DNA from: an uncultured Flavobacteriaceae bacterium
GTDB lineage: Bacteria > Bacteroidota > Bacteroidia > Flavobacteriales > Flavobacteriaceae
DNA length: 64,000 bases
Reading direction: 5' to 3'
Assembly: GCA_913030895.1 (NCBI GenBank)
Contig: CAJWGK010000003.1
Span: 1 to 64,000, forward strand
Below, piece after piece: positions 32,021 to 42,055 of the stretch. How positions within the stretch are numbered: position 1 is the stretch's first letter; the number at the start of each line of letters is the position of its first letter. Position numbers and translations under genes: made by a program. The notes beneath the pieces are model-generated. The model searched no databases and was not told where the DNA came from. It saw only the letters and a list, made by a program, of their open reading frames with translations.

Positions 32021-33028
32021 ATGTATCAATCTCGAATAGCAGGTTTGGGTATGTATGTTCCAGAGAACGTAGTAACCAACGAAGACTTAACAAAGGTGAT
32101 GGAAACTTCTCATGATTGGATTGTCGAGCGGACAGGTATCCATGAAAGACGTCATATTGAAAAAGGGGATGGAAATACAACGGCAATAATGGGTGTAAAA
32201 GCTGCCAAAACTGCTATTGAACGTGCAGAGATCAATAAAGATGATATTGATCTGATCCTATTCGCTACCCTGAGTCCGGACTATTACTTTCCCGGTTCTG
32301 GTGTCTTGGTTCAAGAAGCTTTGGAGATCGAGAATTGTCCTGCAATGGATATTCGCAACCAGTGTTCGGGTTTTATCTATGCTTTATCGACAGCTGATCA
32401 ATTTATTAAAACAGGAATGTATAATAATATTTTGGTCATCGGTTCAGAAAATCATTCTGGAGGGCTTGAAATGAGCACCCGTGGAAGAGGAGTATCCGTT
32501 ATTTTCGGTGATGGTGCAGGTGCAGCAATCCTAATTCGATCTGATGATTCGAGCCGAGGAATTCTCTCGACTCATTTACACGCCCAAGGGGAGTTCGCAG
32601 AAGAACTTTCATTGATTGGCCCCAGTACCAACCGCTGGGTACCAGAAATAATTGCCGCCAATGACCCTGAGGATACTTCCTATTATCCATACATGAATGG
32701 TCAGTTGGTTTTTAAAAATGCTGTGGTCCGCTTTTCAGAGGTAATTATGGAAGGTCTAAAACAAAATGAACTGACGCAAGATCAAATTGATCTATTGGTT
32801 CCCCATCAAGCAAACCTCAGAATTTCTCAATTCATTCAAAAGAAATTTGGATTGACAGATGATCAGGTTTACAACAATATCCAACGTTACGGAAACACAA
32901 CTGCAGGTTCAATTCCCATTGCCTTGACAGAGGCATGGCAGGAGGGCAAGGTTCAGCCCGGAGACTTGGTTGTTTTAGCAGCATTTGGAAGTGGGTTTAC
33001 TTGGGGTAGTGCTATCATCAGATGGTAG
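32021..33028 (+). CDS. 3-oxoacyl-ACP synthase III family protein (FabH-like)
   Basis: TSHDWIVERTGIHERRH; active-site Cys in DIRNQCSGF; VPHQANLRI; GNTTAGSIPIAL. Confidence 0.93.
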   Translation: MYQSRIAGLGMYVPENVVTNEDLTKVMETSHDWIVERTGIHERRHIEKGDGNTTAIMGVKAAKTAIERAEINKDDIDLILFATLSPDYYFPGSGVLVQEALEIENCPAMDIRNQCSGFIYALSTADQFIKTGMYNNILVIGSENHSGGLEMSTRGRGVSVIFGDGAGAAILIRSDDSSRGILSTHLHAQGEFAEELSLIGPSTNRWVPEIIAANDPEDTSYYPYMNGQLVFKNAVVRFSEVIMEGLKQNELTQDQIDLLVPHQANLRISQFIQKKFGLTDDQVYNNIQRYGNTTAGSIPIALTEAWQEGKVQPGDLVVLAAFGSGFTWGSAIIRW

Positions 33029-34493
33029 CCTTCTCGTCGGTTCGAATAAGCAGTAAGCCGATAAAAGTTATCAGGCCATTGAGGGGCAACAGCTCGTAAC
33101 CGATTTGATATCCGCCCAATACTTCGCTGGATAAATTACCGATAAAAAATATGATTCCAATGGAAATCCCAACGACAGCCCATACTTTGTGATCTCGTAT
33201 TTTATAAGGAGTGAAAATACCAAAAGCAAACAAACCCAAAAGCGGTCCATAGGTATAGGAAGCCACCGTTAGCAACCCATCAATAACATTTCTATCCAAT
33301 ATGTGCTTAAAAGCGATGACGACTAACACCAAAACGGCACTCATCCAGAGGTGGGTTTTTTTTCGCAATGTTTTTTGTTTCACTTCATTGCACTTATCCA
33401 TTTTGAGGAAATCCACACAAAAGGAGGTCGTCAGTGAGGTTAAGGCACTGTCGGCACTGCTGTAAGCGGCAGCAATAAGTCCCAAGATAAAGATAATACC
33501 AATTCCCAAACCCAAACCACCATTTAGTGCTATTTCAGGAAAGAGTAAATCAGTTTTAGGGCTGCCATCCATCAGGGGGATTAAAATTTGATTTTGATCG
33601 GCATAAACAAAAATCATCGCTCCCAATACAAGGAATAAAAAAGTAACTAATACCATGACAATGCTAAAAACGATCATGTTTGTTTTGGCAGCTTTTAGCG
33701 TACGACAGGTCAGGTTTTTTTGCATCATATCTTGATCCAATCCCGTCATGCATATGGTAATAAATACACCTCCAATAAAAGATTTTATAAAGTGATTGCG
33801 CTGCATAAAATCATCCAGCACAAAAATCTTGGTATATCGTTCCATTTCTACTACGCTAGACAACTCTAGCCCAGTGGACTCAAACGAACGATAGATCATA
33901 ATCAATGAAAGTATTACAGCTAAAACCATTAAAGCCGTTTGTAGTGTATCAGTCCAAACAATAGTTTTGATACCTCCACGGTGGGTATATACCCATATCA
34001 ACAGTACGGACAGCATAACAGTTGCCTCAAAGGGTACACGCCATGCATCAAAAATAAATTGTTGCAGGACTATAGCGACTAAAAAGAGCCTAAAACTAGC
34101 ACCTAAAATTCTAGAAATAAAAAAAGAAATTGCCCCGACTCTATGACTGTTAGTTCCGAATCTGAGGTTGAGATATTCGTATATTGAAGTGAGGTTTTGA
34201 CGGTAGTAAATCGGGAGTAAAATAAAAGCGACAATAAAATAGCCCGCCCAATAACCCATAACTACTTGAAAATAACTAAACCCCGAGTCTCCGACCCATC
34301 CAGGAACAGAAATAAAGGTGACACCAGAGAGAGAAGCACCCACCATCCCAAAAGCGACCAAATACCATGGTGAACTTCTATTGGCGGTAAAAAAAGTTTG
34401 ATTGTCAGCCCCTTTTCCAGTTAAGTAAGCAATCCCCATCAATAGGAAAAAGTATCCAAGTATAAGTGATAAAATAAAGGCAGGTGTCAACAT
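33018..34493 (-). CDS. Sodium:solute symporter family transporter
   Basis: Multi-TM; GASLSGVTFISVPGWVG; AAYSSADSALTSLTTSF. Confidence 0.92.
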   Translation of the reverse strand: MLTPAFILSLILGYFFLLMGIAYLTGKGADNQTFFTANRSSPWYLVAFGMVGASLSGVTFISVPGWVGDSGFSYFQVVMGYWAGYFIVAFILLPIYYRQNLTSIYEYLNLRFGTNSHRVGAISFFISRILGASFRLFLVAIVLQQFIFDAWRVPFEATVMLSVLLIWVYTHRGGIKTIVWTDTLQTALMVLAVILSLIMIYRSFESTGLELSSVVEMERYTKIFVLDDFMQRNHFIKSFIGGVFITICMTGLDQDMMQKNLTCRTLKAAKTNMIVFSIVMVLVTFLFLVLGAMIFVYADQNQILIPLMDGSPKTDLLFPEIALNGGLGLGIGIIFILGLIAAAYSSADSALTSLTTSFCVDFLKMDKCNEVKQKTLRKKTHLWMSAVLVLVVIAFKHILDRNVIDGLLTVASYTYGPLLGLFAFGIFTPYKIRDHKVWAVVGISIGIIFFIGNLSSEVLGGYQIGYELLPLNGLITFIGLLLIRTDEKATI

Positions 34494-34548
34494 AAGATTT
34501 CATAAATATACAAATTCAGGACTTGGGAATTATTCCTAAATTTACAGT

Positions 34549-35169
34549 ATGGAATTTTCCTCAAAATTACTCGAGAACGCGGTAAATGAAATTGCTCAAT
34601 TGCCGGGTATCGGAAAAAGAAGTGCCCTGCGATTGGCTTTACATCTTTTAAAACTTCCCAAAGAAAATACTTCGGGATTGACCCAGGCTTTAAATGATTT
34701 GAGGGAGCAGATTAATTTTTGTTCCTATTGTCATAATTTATCTGACCTTCCTGTTTGTGAAATCTGTTCCAATCCCAATAGAGATTCCTCTATGTTGTGC
34801 GTGGTTGAAGACATCAGAGATGTGATTGCAATAGAGAACACAGGGCAGTTTAGGGGATATTATCATGTTCTAGGAGGAATCATCTCTCCTATTGACGGTG
34901 TAGGTCCTCAAGATTTGACACTGGATTCACTAGAAGAAAAGGTAAAAAAGGGAGAAGTAAAGGAAATTATTTTTGCTTTAAGTGCCACTATGGAGGCAGA
35001 CACGACTAATTTTTACATTTATAAGATGCTAGCTTCATATAAAGTAAACACCTCTGCTATCGCTAGGGGAATCCCCGTCGGAGACGAATTGGAATATACC
35101 GATGAGGTCACACTGGGAAGAAGTATTCTTAAACGAGTTCCCTACGAAAACGCAATCGTAGATAAATAG
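34549..35169 (+). CDS. recR: Recombination protein RecR
   Basis: [50 protein letters not shown]; Toprim domain. Confidence 0.97.
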   Translation: MEFSSKLLENAVNEIAQLPGIGKRSALRLALHLLKLPKENTSGLTQALNDLREQINFCSYCHNLSDLPVCEICSNPNRDSSMLCVVEDIRDVIAIENTGQFRGYYHVLGGIISPIDGVGPQDLTLDSLEEKVKKGEVKEIIFALSATMEADTTNFYIYKMLASYKVNTSAIARGIPVGDELEYTDEVTLGRSILKRVPYENAIVDK

Positions 35170-35229
35170 CCAGCAGTGTTAATTTATTATTCGTTTAATC
35201 AAAATCTACTTTGTCATTTATAAATTTGG

Positions 35230-35237
35230 TAATTTTG
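35230..35237 (+). promoter_or_regulatory. Candidate -7 promoter element of the E2 gene
   Basis: TAATTTTG; upstream TTTG at 35210-35213. Confidence 0.35.
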
Positions 35238-35251
35238 TACTTCTTTAAAAA

Positions 35252-36712
35252 ATGGGAAAATACTCAATAAAACTCCCCAAAATGGGAGAAAGCGTTGCTG
35301 AGGCTACTTTAATCAGGTGGTTAAAAGAGGTAGGTGATACCATCCAAGTAGATGATGTAATTGTTGAAATTGCAACAGATAAGGTCGATACGGATGTACC
35401 CAGTGAAGTTAACGGAATTTTGATTGAGAAGCGATTTGCTGAAAATGATGTCGTGCAAGTTGGGGAAGTTATGGCAGTAATACAAGTTGAAGGAGATACC
35501 ACTGAAGTCGATCTTTCACCAAAAAGCGAAAAGGATGAGCCAGCGATTGTAGTGGAAGAATTAATGCCAGACACAGAAGTAAAGCCCGAAGAAGCCCCCC
35601 CAACATTTTCTTTGCCTGATCCAATCCCAAAATTTGAGAGTATTACCAATATAACGCCAGAGGAAAAGACAGCTGCGGTTCCTACACCTAAAATTTCAAC
35701 TGCTGATAACAATACGGACAACAATAACTATTTTTATTCCCCATTGGTAAGAAGTATTGCCAAAGCTGAGGGGCTTTCTGATGAGGAGCTAAAACAAATT
35801 AAAGGGACTGGAAAAAATTATAGGGTGACCAAAAAAGACATGCTGGCATACCTTAAAAATCGCAACCAGCGCGTTGAACCGCTAAAAAATATTGTAGCAG
35901 CGAATCAACCAGAGATAGATCCCCCAGAGGACAATGCAATGAAAGTCATTGATGAAGCACTTCCACCAATACAGGTCATAGATCCAATTGCTAAAGAGGA
36001 TAGTAGTGACGAAATCATCGAAATGTCTCGTATGGCAAAATTGACTGCCGATCATATGGTTTCTAGTAAAAGAACCTCTGCTCATGTGCAATCTTTTATT
36101 GAAGCGGATTTGACAAATCTTTGGGAATGGCGGGAGAAACACAAGCACGCTTTTCAAAAGCGAGAGGGAGAAAAACTGACTTTTACGCCTTTATTCATGA
36201 CTGCTTTGATAAAAGCCCTAAAAGACTTTCCGCTACTTAACAGTTCTGTGGAGGGAAATAATATCATTCAAAAAAGAGCAATCAATATCGGAATGGCTAC
36301 TGCTATGGCAGATGGTAATTTGATCGTTCCTGTGATAAAAAATGCAGATCACTTAAATTTACTCGGTTTGTCAAAATCAGTTAATGACCTAGCCCAACGT
36401 GCTCGCAACCAAAAGCTAAGGCCAGATGAGGTGCAGGATGGGACCTTTACTTTCACCAATATTGGAAATTTTGGTTCGATAACTGGCACCCCTATAATCA
36501 ATCAACCTCAAGTGGGTATTGTTGCTGTGGGAGTGATCCGAAAAATGCCTGCAGTGATGGAATCAAAAGAAGGTGACTCCATCGCAATTCGAAAAAAGGT
36601 AATCATTTCTCACAGCTATGATCACCGTATAATCAATGGAGCAATGGGAGGGCAATTCATCAAAAGCATGACCGACTTTCTCGAAAACTGGGACATGGAA
36701 CAAAATATTTAA
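35252..36712 (+). CDS. Dihydrolipoamide acyltransferase (2-oxo acid dehydrogenase E2 component)
   Basis: Lipoyl domain EIATDKVDTDVPSEV; peripheral subunit-binding domain; catalytic SHSYDHRIINGA. Confidence 0.93.
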   Translation: MGKYSIKLPKMGESVAEATLIRWLKEVGDTIQVDDVIVEIATDKVDTDVPSEVNGILIEKRFAENDVVQVGEVMAVIQVEGDTTEVDLSPKSEKDEPAIVVEELMPDTEVKPEEAPPTFSLPDPIPKFESITNITPEEKTAAVPTPKISTADNNTDNNNYFYSPLVRSIAKAEGLSDEELKQIKGTGKNYRVTKKDMLAYLKNRNQRVEPLKNIVAANQPEIDPPEDNAMKVIDEALPPIQVIDPIAKEDSSDEIIEMSRMAKLTADHMVSSKRTSAHVQSFIEADLTNLWEWREKHKHAFQKREGEKLTFTPLFMTALIKALKDFPLLNSSVEGNNIIQKRAINIGMATAMADGNLIVPVIKNADHLNLLGLSKSVNDLAQRARNQKLRPDEVQDGTFTFTNIGNFGSITGTPIINQPQVGIVAVGVIRKMPAVMESKEGDSIAIRKKVIISHSYDHRIINGAMGGQFIKSMTDFLENWDMEQNI

Positions 36713-36723
36713 GCCCTTTAATT

Positions 36724-37494
36724 ATGAATTTAAACCTGACGCGACCTTTATGTTTTTTCGATTTGGAAACTACCGGAGTCAATGTTACCAAAGATCGAAT
36801 TGTCGAAATCGCCATTCTTAAACTCCACCCTGATGGAAATAAAGAGGACAAAACTTGGCGGGTGAATCCAGAGTGTCCTATTCCTCCGCAAGTATCTGCA
36901 GTTCATGGTATTTATGATGCTGATGTGGCTGACGAACCAAATTTTAAAAGCCTCTCCAAAAAAATCCACAACTTTATCAAAGATGCCGATCTGGCAGGTT
37001 ATAATTCAGATCGTTTTGATATCCCATTGTTGGCAGAAGAAATGCTGAGGGCTGAAATAGATTTTGATTTTAAAAATTTTAAAACAGTAGACGTGCAAAC
37101 AATTTTCCATAAAATGGAGCAGCGTACCCTTACAGCGGCACTCAAATTCTACTGTAATGAAGAATTAGTCGATGCGCATTCTGCCATGGCAGATACAAAA
37201 GCTACTCACGATGTACTCATGGCACAGCTCGAGCGATATAAGGATTTGGAGGGTAATGTGAATTTTTTGAGTGAATTTACAACTCGAAAAAAATCAGCTG
37301 ATTTTGCTGGCTTTATCGTGTTTAATAAAGAGGGGCAGGAGTGTTTTTCCTTTGGTAAGCACAAAGGTAAAACGGTGGAAAGTATTTTAGAAGACGAACC
37401 TGGATACTTTGGATGGTTAATCAATGCAGATTTTCCAATGTACACCAAAAAAGTTCTAACCGCTATTCGCTTACGGAAATTAAACACAGAATAA
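36724..37494 (+). CDS. 3'-5' exonuclease (DnaQ/epsilon-like)
   Basis: FFDLETTGVNVTKDRIVEIA Exo I; AGYNSDRFDIPLL Exo II; DAHSAMADTKAT Exo III. Confidence 0.92.
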   Translation: MNLNLTRPLCFFDLETTGVNVTKDRIVEIAILKLHPDGNKEDKTWRVNPECPIPPQVSAVHGIYDADVADEPNFKSLSKKIHNFIKDADLAGYNSDRFDIPLLAEEMLRAEIDFDFKNFKTVDVQTIFHKMEQRTLTAALKFYCNEELVDAHSAMADTKATHDVLMAQLERYKDLEGNVNFLSEFTTRKKSADFAGFIVFNKEGQECFSFGKHKGKTVESILEDEPGYFGWLINADFPMYTKKVLTAIRLRKLNTE

Positions 37495-37500
37495 TTTTAG

Positions 37501-38112
37501 GTGAAAATAATTTGTGTGGGTAGAAACTACCCTGAGCATATAGAAGAGTTGGGTAATAATCGACCCAAATCACCAGTGATTTTTATAAAGCCCGATACGG
37601 CTATAATACAAAAAAATCAGCCTTTTTTTATACCACATTTTTCTGAGCGTATTGATCACGAAGTGGAGGTATTGGTGAAAATCAATCGAATTGGTAAACA
37701 CATTCAACCTAAATTTGCTTCGAAGTATTATCAAGAAATTAGTTTGGGAATTGACTTTACCGCTCGTGATTTGCAATCGAACTTGAAGGACAATGGCCTT
37801 CCGTGGGAAAAAGCCAAAGGATTTGATGGGTCGGCTGTGATTGGGGATTGGTTTGATAAGCTAGATTTCAAAGCGATTGATAATTTGGACTTCCATTTAC
37901 AAAAAAATGGTAAGGTAGTTCAGCGTGCCAATACGGCTCAAATGTTGTGGAAAATAGATGAACTAATTGCCGAAATCTCACAATTTTTTACCCTTAAAAT
38001 CGGAGACGTAATTTTTACAGGAACACCAGCTGGAGTTGAAAAAGTAGAGGAAAACGATTTACTCGAGGGGTTTTTAATGGATAAAAAAACCTTTTCGATT
38101 AAAATAAAATAA
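37501..38112 (+). CDS. Fumarylacetoacetate hydrolase family protein
   Basis: GTG start; VGRNYPEHIEELGN; KAKGFDGSAVIGDW; DVIFTGTPAGVE. Confidence 0.92.
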   Translation: MKIICVGRNYPEHIEELGNNRPKSPVIFIKPDTAIIQKNQPFFIPHFSERIDHEVEVLVKINRIGKHIQPKFASKYYQEISLGIDFTARDLQSNLKDNGLPWEKAKGFDGSAVIGDWFDKLDFKAIDNLDFHLQKNGKVVQRANTAQMLWKIDELIAEISQFFTLKIGDVIFTGTPAGVEKVEENDLLEGFLMDKKTFSIKIK

Positions 38113-38113
38113 A

Positions 38114-39361
38114 ATGAAAGCAGAACTGATCAGTATAGGAGATGAAATTTTAATTGGACAAATAGTCAATACTAATTCTGTTTTTTTAGCAAAAGAATTA
38201 AATAAAATTGGAGTAGCGATTGCTCAAATAACGGCCATCTCAGACGAGAAAAATACGATTATCAATGCTTTGGATCAGGCGAGGGAGAGGGCTGATATCA
38301 TCATTATGACAGGAGGTTTGGGCCCGACTAAAGATGATTTGACAAAACATACCCTTTGCGAGTATTTTGATGACCACTTGGTAAAAGACGAGGCTGTTTT
38401 GGCGCATATTGAAAATATTTTTAAAAAATACGTAACAACGCCTATTAGCGATATGAACCGTGCCCAGGCAAATTTACCTTCTAAAGCAACGCTACTTCAC
38501 AATCGTTTCGGAACTGCTGCTGGGATGTGGTTTTTAGATCAAGACCAAATTTTTATTTCACTTCCGGGCGTACCCTATGAAATGGAAGCGTTGATTAAAA
38601 ACGAAGTTTTACCGAAAATTCAAGAGCAATTTGTTCTGCCGTCAATTTATCACAAAACAATATTGACTTATGGATTGGGAGAAAGCGTTATCGCGGAACG
38701 GATTGAAAAATGGGAGGAAAACCTCCCGAAAGAAATCAAACTGGCCTATTTGCCGAGTTTGGGTCGTGTTCGTCTAAGACTTACCACTACGGGAAAAGAT
38801 ATGGTAACAATTAAAAATGCTGTAGATGCGCAAGTTGCAGAAGTCATTCCATTGATAAAAGATATCTATTATGGCACCGAGGAGGACAAACCCATTGAAG
38901 TTTTGATTGGCGAAAAACTTAAGCAAAAAGGTAAAACCTTAAGTTGTGCCGAAAGTTGTACGGGAGGTGCAATAGCTGCGCGCCTGACTGCCAATGCTGG
39001 GGCATCGAAGTTTTTTAACGGAAGTGCGATTACCTATGCAGTTTCATCCAAAACCCAAATATTAGGTGTGTCAAAATCATTGATTGATCAAAACGGTGAA
39101 GTCAGTGCAGCTGTAGTGGAGTCAATGGCCTTGGGAGCACAAAAAAAATACGGTACTGATTACGCATTGGCGACCACAGGAAACGCAGGACCATCCAAGT
39201 CAGACCAAGGCCGAGAAGTAGGGACTGTTTTTATCGGAATTGCAACGCCTGAAAAGGTCGAGAGTTTTCAATTTAATATGGGAAATAATAGAACACGTGT
39301 CATTCACAAAACAGTCAATCAAGCGTTTGAAATCCTCTTTAGTGCCCTGTTAAAATCCTGA
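38114..39361 (+). CDS. cinA: CinA family nicotinamide mononucleotide deamidase-related protein
   Basis: AELISIGDEILIGQIVNTNS; GGLGPTKDDLTK; SCAESCTGGAIAARLT. Confidence 0.95.
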   Translation: MKAELISIGDEILIGQIVNTNSVFLAKELNKIGVAIAQITAISDEKNTIINALDQARERADIIIMTGGLGPTKDDLTKHTLCEYFDDHLVKDEAVLAHIENIFKKYVTTPISDMNRAQANLPSKATLLHNRFGTAAGMWFLDQDQIFISLPGVPYEMEALIKNEVLPKIQEQFVLPSIYHKTILTYGLGESVIAERIEKWEENLPKEIKLAYLPSLGRVRLRLTTTGKDMVTIKNAVDAQVAEVIPLIKDIYYGTEEDKPIEVLIGEKLKQKGKTLSCAESCTGGAIAARLTANAGASKFFNGSAITYAVSSKTQILGVSKSLIDQNGEVSAAVVESMALGAQKKYGTDYALATTGNAGPSKSDQGREVGTVFIGIATPEKVESFQFNMGNNRTRVIHKTVNQAFEILFSALLKS

Positions 39362-39382
39362 GTTTAATTCTTTTGGAAATTT

Positions 39383-39412
39383 TTTGAAACTCATTAAAAA
39401 AATGTACATTTG
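39383..39412 (+). promoter_or_regulatory. Bacteroidota promoter upstream of rpmB
   Basis: TTTG (39383-39386), 18-nt spacer, TACATTTG (39405-39412). Confidence 0.6.
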
Positions 39413-39438
39413 CATCCTGTTAAAAAAGATCAATTATC

Positions 39439-39672
39439 ATGTCTAGAGTATGTGACATCACCGGAAAGCGAGTAATGTTTGGAAACAACGTTTCTCACGC
39501 GGTTAATAAGACCAGAAGAAGGTTTGATATCAACCTTATCAAAAAGCGCTTCTATATTCCTGAAGAAGACAAGTGGATTACACTAAAAATCAAGGCATCT
39601 GTTTTGAAAACCATTAATAAAAAGGGTATCAGTGCTGTGATCAAAGAAGCAAAAGCTCAAGGCATTTTATAA
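39439..39672 (+). CDS. rpmB: 50S ribosomal protein L28
   Basis: [29 protein letters not shown]. Confidence 0.97.
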   Translation: MSRVCDITGKRVMFGNNVSHAVNKTRRRFDINLIKKRFYIPEEDKWITLKIKASVLKTINKKGISAVIKEAKAQGIL

Positions 39673-39680
39673 GTATTACA

Positions 39681-39863
39681 ATGGCAAAAAAAGGAAATCG
39701 AATTCAAGTAATATTGGAGTGTACAGAGCACAAAGAATCCGGAATGTCAGGTACTTCTAGATATATTACTACAAAAAATAAAAAAAATACGCCCGACAGA
39801 TTGGAAGTTAAAAAATTTAACCCAATTCTAAAGCGTATGACTGTTCACAAGGAAATTAAGTAA
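39681..39863 (+). CDS. rpmG: 50S ribosomal protein L33
   Basis: 60 aa; [23 protein letters not shown]. Confidence 0.97.
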   Translation: MAKKGNRIQVILECTEHKESGMSGTSRYITTKNKKNTPDRLEVKKFNPILKRMTVHKEIK

Positions 39864-39865
39864 AC

Positions 39866-40018
39866 ATGGCAAAGAAATCAGTAGCATCACTTCAAACTGG
39901 CTCAAAAAGGTTGACCAAGGCTATCAAAATGGTAAAAAAAGATGGAGCTAATTCCTACTCTTTTGTTGAGACCATTATTGCGCCTGACCTTGCCAACGAC
40001 TGGTTGAATAAAAAATAA
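39866..40018 (+). CDS. DUF4295 family small protein (absent from the supplied ORF track)
   Basis: MAKKSVASLQTGSKRLTKAIKMVKKDGANSYSFVETIIAPDLANDWLNKK*, 50 aa, 2 nt after rpmG. Confidence 0.93.
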   Translation: MAKKSVASLQTGSKRLTKAIKMVKKDGANSYSFVETIIAPDLANDWLNKK

Positions 40019-40040
40019 TTTGAACTTCGATTCAAAATAT

Positions 40041-40067
40041 AAGCTACTTTTATAGTAGCTTTTTTTA
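40041..40067 (+). terminator. Hairpin terminator between DUF4295 and ftsY
   Basis: AAGCTACT-TTTAT-AGTAGCTTTTTTT. Confidence 0.75.
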
Positions 40068-40078
40068 TTTCTAGACAT

Positions 40079-41032
40079 ATGAGTTTTCTAAAATCAGTTT
40101 TTACAAAAGAGAAGAAGGAGCGCCTAGACCAAGGTTTAAGCCTTTCAAAAAAATCTTTTTTTTCCAAACTGGGGACTGCAATCGCGGGAAAGTCTAAGGT
40201 TGATGAGGAGCTTTTGGACGAATTAGAAGAGGTACTTATCAGGTCAGACGTGGGCGTAGCTACCACAATAAAAATTATCGAGGCCCTCGAAAATCGGGTT
40301 GCGAAAGATAAGTTTTTGGGAACCAAAGAGCTGGGTCAGATTTTACGGGACGAGATTACTGCAATTTTGAAACAACAGCACCAGGAGGAGGTTGCACCTT
40401 TTGAATCCGAATTTCCCAATAAGCCGCATGTTATTATGGTTGTTGGAGTAAACGGAGTAGGTAAAACGACAACCATCGGTAAGCTTTCCCATCATTTTAA
40501 AAAAGCTGGAAAAAAAGTGATCCTCGGTGCGGCAGATACTTTTCGTGCTGGTGCAATTGATCAACTCCAAATCTGGGCAGACCGCGTTGGTGTTCCGATC
40601 GTAAAACAACAAATGGGCAGTGACCCTGCTTCTGTTGCGTTTGATACTTTACAATCGGCAGTAGCCCAAAAAAGTGATTTAGTCATCATTGATACAGCTG
40701 GGCGATTGCACAATAAAGTTAATTTGATGAATGAACTGTCGAAAGTAAAAAAGGTGATGGATAAGGTGGTGCCCGACGCTCCGCATGAGATACTTTTGGT
40801 TTTGGATGGCTCCACTGGTCAGAATGCTTTTGAACAAGCCAAGCAGTTTACTGCTGCTACTGATGTTTCTTCTTTAGCAATAACCAAGTTGGATGGCACC
40901 GCAAAAGGGGGCGTGGTAATGGGAATATCAGACCAATTTAAGATTCCAGTTAAATACATTGGAGTGGGGGAAGCAGTAGAGGATTTACAACTCTTTCATG
41001 CTGATACTTTTGTGGCAACCTTTTTCAGTTAA
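40079..41032 (+). CDS. ftsY: Signal recognition particle receptor FtsY
   Basis: VGVNGVGKTTTIGKL; DTAGRLHNK; TKLDGTAKGG. Confidence 0.97.
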   Translation: MSFLKSVFTKEKKERLDQGLSLSKKSFFSKLGTAIAGKSKVDEELLDELEEVLIRSDVGVATTIKIIEALENRVAKDKFLGTKELGQILRDEITAILKQQHQEEVAPFESEFPNKPHVIMVVGVNGVGKTTTIGKLSHHFKKAGKKVILGAADTFRAGAIDQLQIWADRVGVPIVKQQMGSDPASVAFDTLQSAVAQKSDLVIIDTAGRLHNKVNLMNELSKVKKVMDKVVPDAPHEILLVLDGSTGQNAFEQAKQFTAATDVSSLAITKLDGTAKGGVVMGISDQFKIPVKYIGVGEAVEDLQLFHADTFVATFFS

Positions 41033-41041
41033 TTGATCTCA

Positions 41042-42055
41042 ATGAAGCTAATTGAAAAGATAATTTTTTCTTTATCCGTTATTTATGGATTATTTATGAT
41101 TGGGTCAGAAGTGAAGGCTCCTGATTTGGAAAAAGCCTTGCCCAAAATCAATAATAATCTTGTTGAGCTAAAAGAGTGGATTGATAATCGGGAAGCTGTT
41201 TTTGATAATCTTAAGCCTGATAATGCCTCTAAACTTATCTATGTTGATTCGATTCCAAAAAAAACACAATACAGTGTACTTTATCTTCATGGATTTTCAG
41301 CAAGCACAGGGGAAGGAAGTCCTGTCCATACTAATATTGCCAGGGCATTAAATGCCAACTTGTATTTACCACGACTGAGTGGACACGGTCTGAATGAAAA
41401 GGAGCCACTTTTGGATTTTACTGCTGACAAGTATTTGGATAGTGCGAGGGAAGCACTTGCTATTGCCAAAACCATAGGTGAAAAAGTAATTGTAATATCC
41501 AGTTCCACAGGAGGTACATTGTCCTTAATTTTGGGAAGTGATCCGCAAATTGCGGCTTTATTATTGTTTGGTCCAAACGTTGAGATTTTTAATCCTGCGG
41601 CTAAGTTATTGACCCTGCCATGGGGACTTCAAATTGCCAGATTATATTTAGGAAGTAAGTACCATATCATGGATAAAATCACCGAGAAAAAAAAGAATTA
41701 CTGGACAACTAAATACCGATTAGAGCCTACAGTTCATCTTCAGAAATTAGTCGACGTGGGCATGCAAACAGAAGTGTTTCAAAAAGTAAAAGCCCCTGTT
41801 TTTATGGGATATTATTATAAAAATGAACAAGAAAAAGACGATGTAGTTTCCATACCCGCTATGTTGAAAATGTTTGACGAATTGGGAACTCCAGCGGAAA
41901 AAAAACAAAAAATGACCTTTGCAAATGCAGAAGACCACGTGATTATTTCTCACTTGACCAGTGATCATTTCAAGGAAGCTGAATTGGCTGCGCTTAACTT
42001 TCTAAATAACCAATTGGGATTTGTTCCCATCAAAAAGAATTCTATTGAGAACTAA
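41042..42055 (+). CDS. Alpha/beta hydrolase (esterase/lipase-like)
   Basis: ATG 41042 preferred over TTG 41033; LYLHGFSASTGEGSP; VISSSTGGTLSL nucleophile elbow; EDHVI. Confidence 0.85.
   Translation: MKLIEKIIFSLSVIYGLFMIGSEVKAPDLEKALPKINNNLVELKEWIDNREAVFDNLKPDNASKLIYVDSIPKKTQYSVLYLHGFSASTGEGSPVHTNIARALNANLYLPRLSGHGLNEKEPLLDFTADKYLDSAREALAIAKTIGEKVIVISSSTGGTLSLILGSDPQIAALLLFGPNVEIFNPAAKLLTLPWGLQIARLYLGSKYHIMDKITEKKKNYWTTKYRLEPTVHLQKLVDVGMQTEVFQKVKAPVFMGYYYKNEQEKDDVVSIPAMLKMFDELGTPAEKKQKMTFANAEDHVIISHLTSDHFKEAELAALNFLNNQLGFVPIKKNSIEN

Noticed and set aside
35245-35724. 159-aa minus-strand ORF opposite the E2 gene
   Set aside because: Antisense shadow of the lipoyl domain and linker; Ser/Thr/Val-rich low complexity.
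35591-35760. Apparent repeat or low-complexity region inside the E2 gene
   Set aside because: This is the normal Pro/Ala/Glu-rich flexible linker between the lipoyl and subunit-binding domains.
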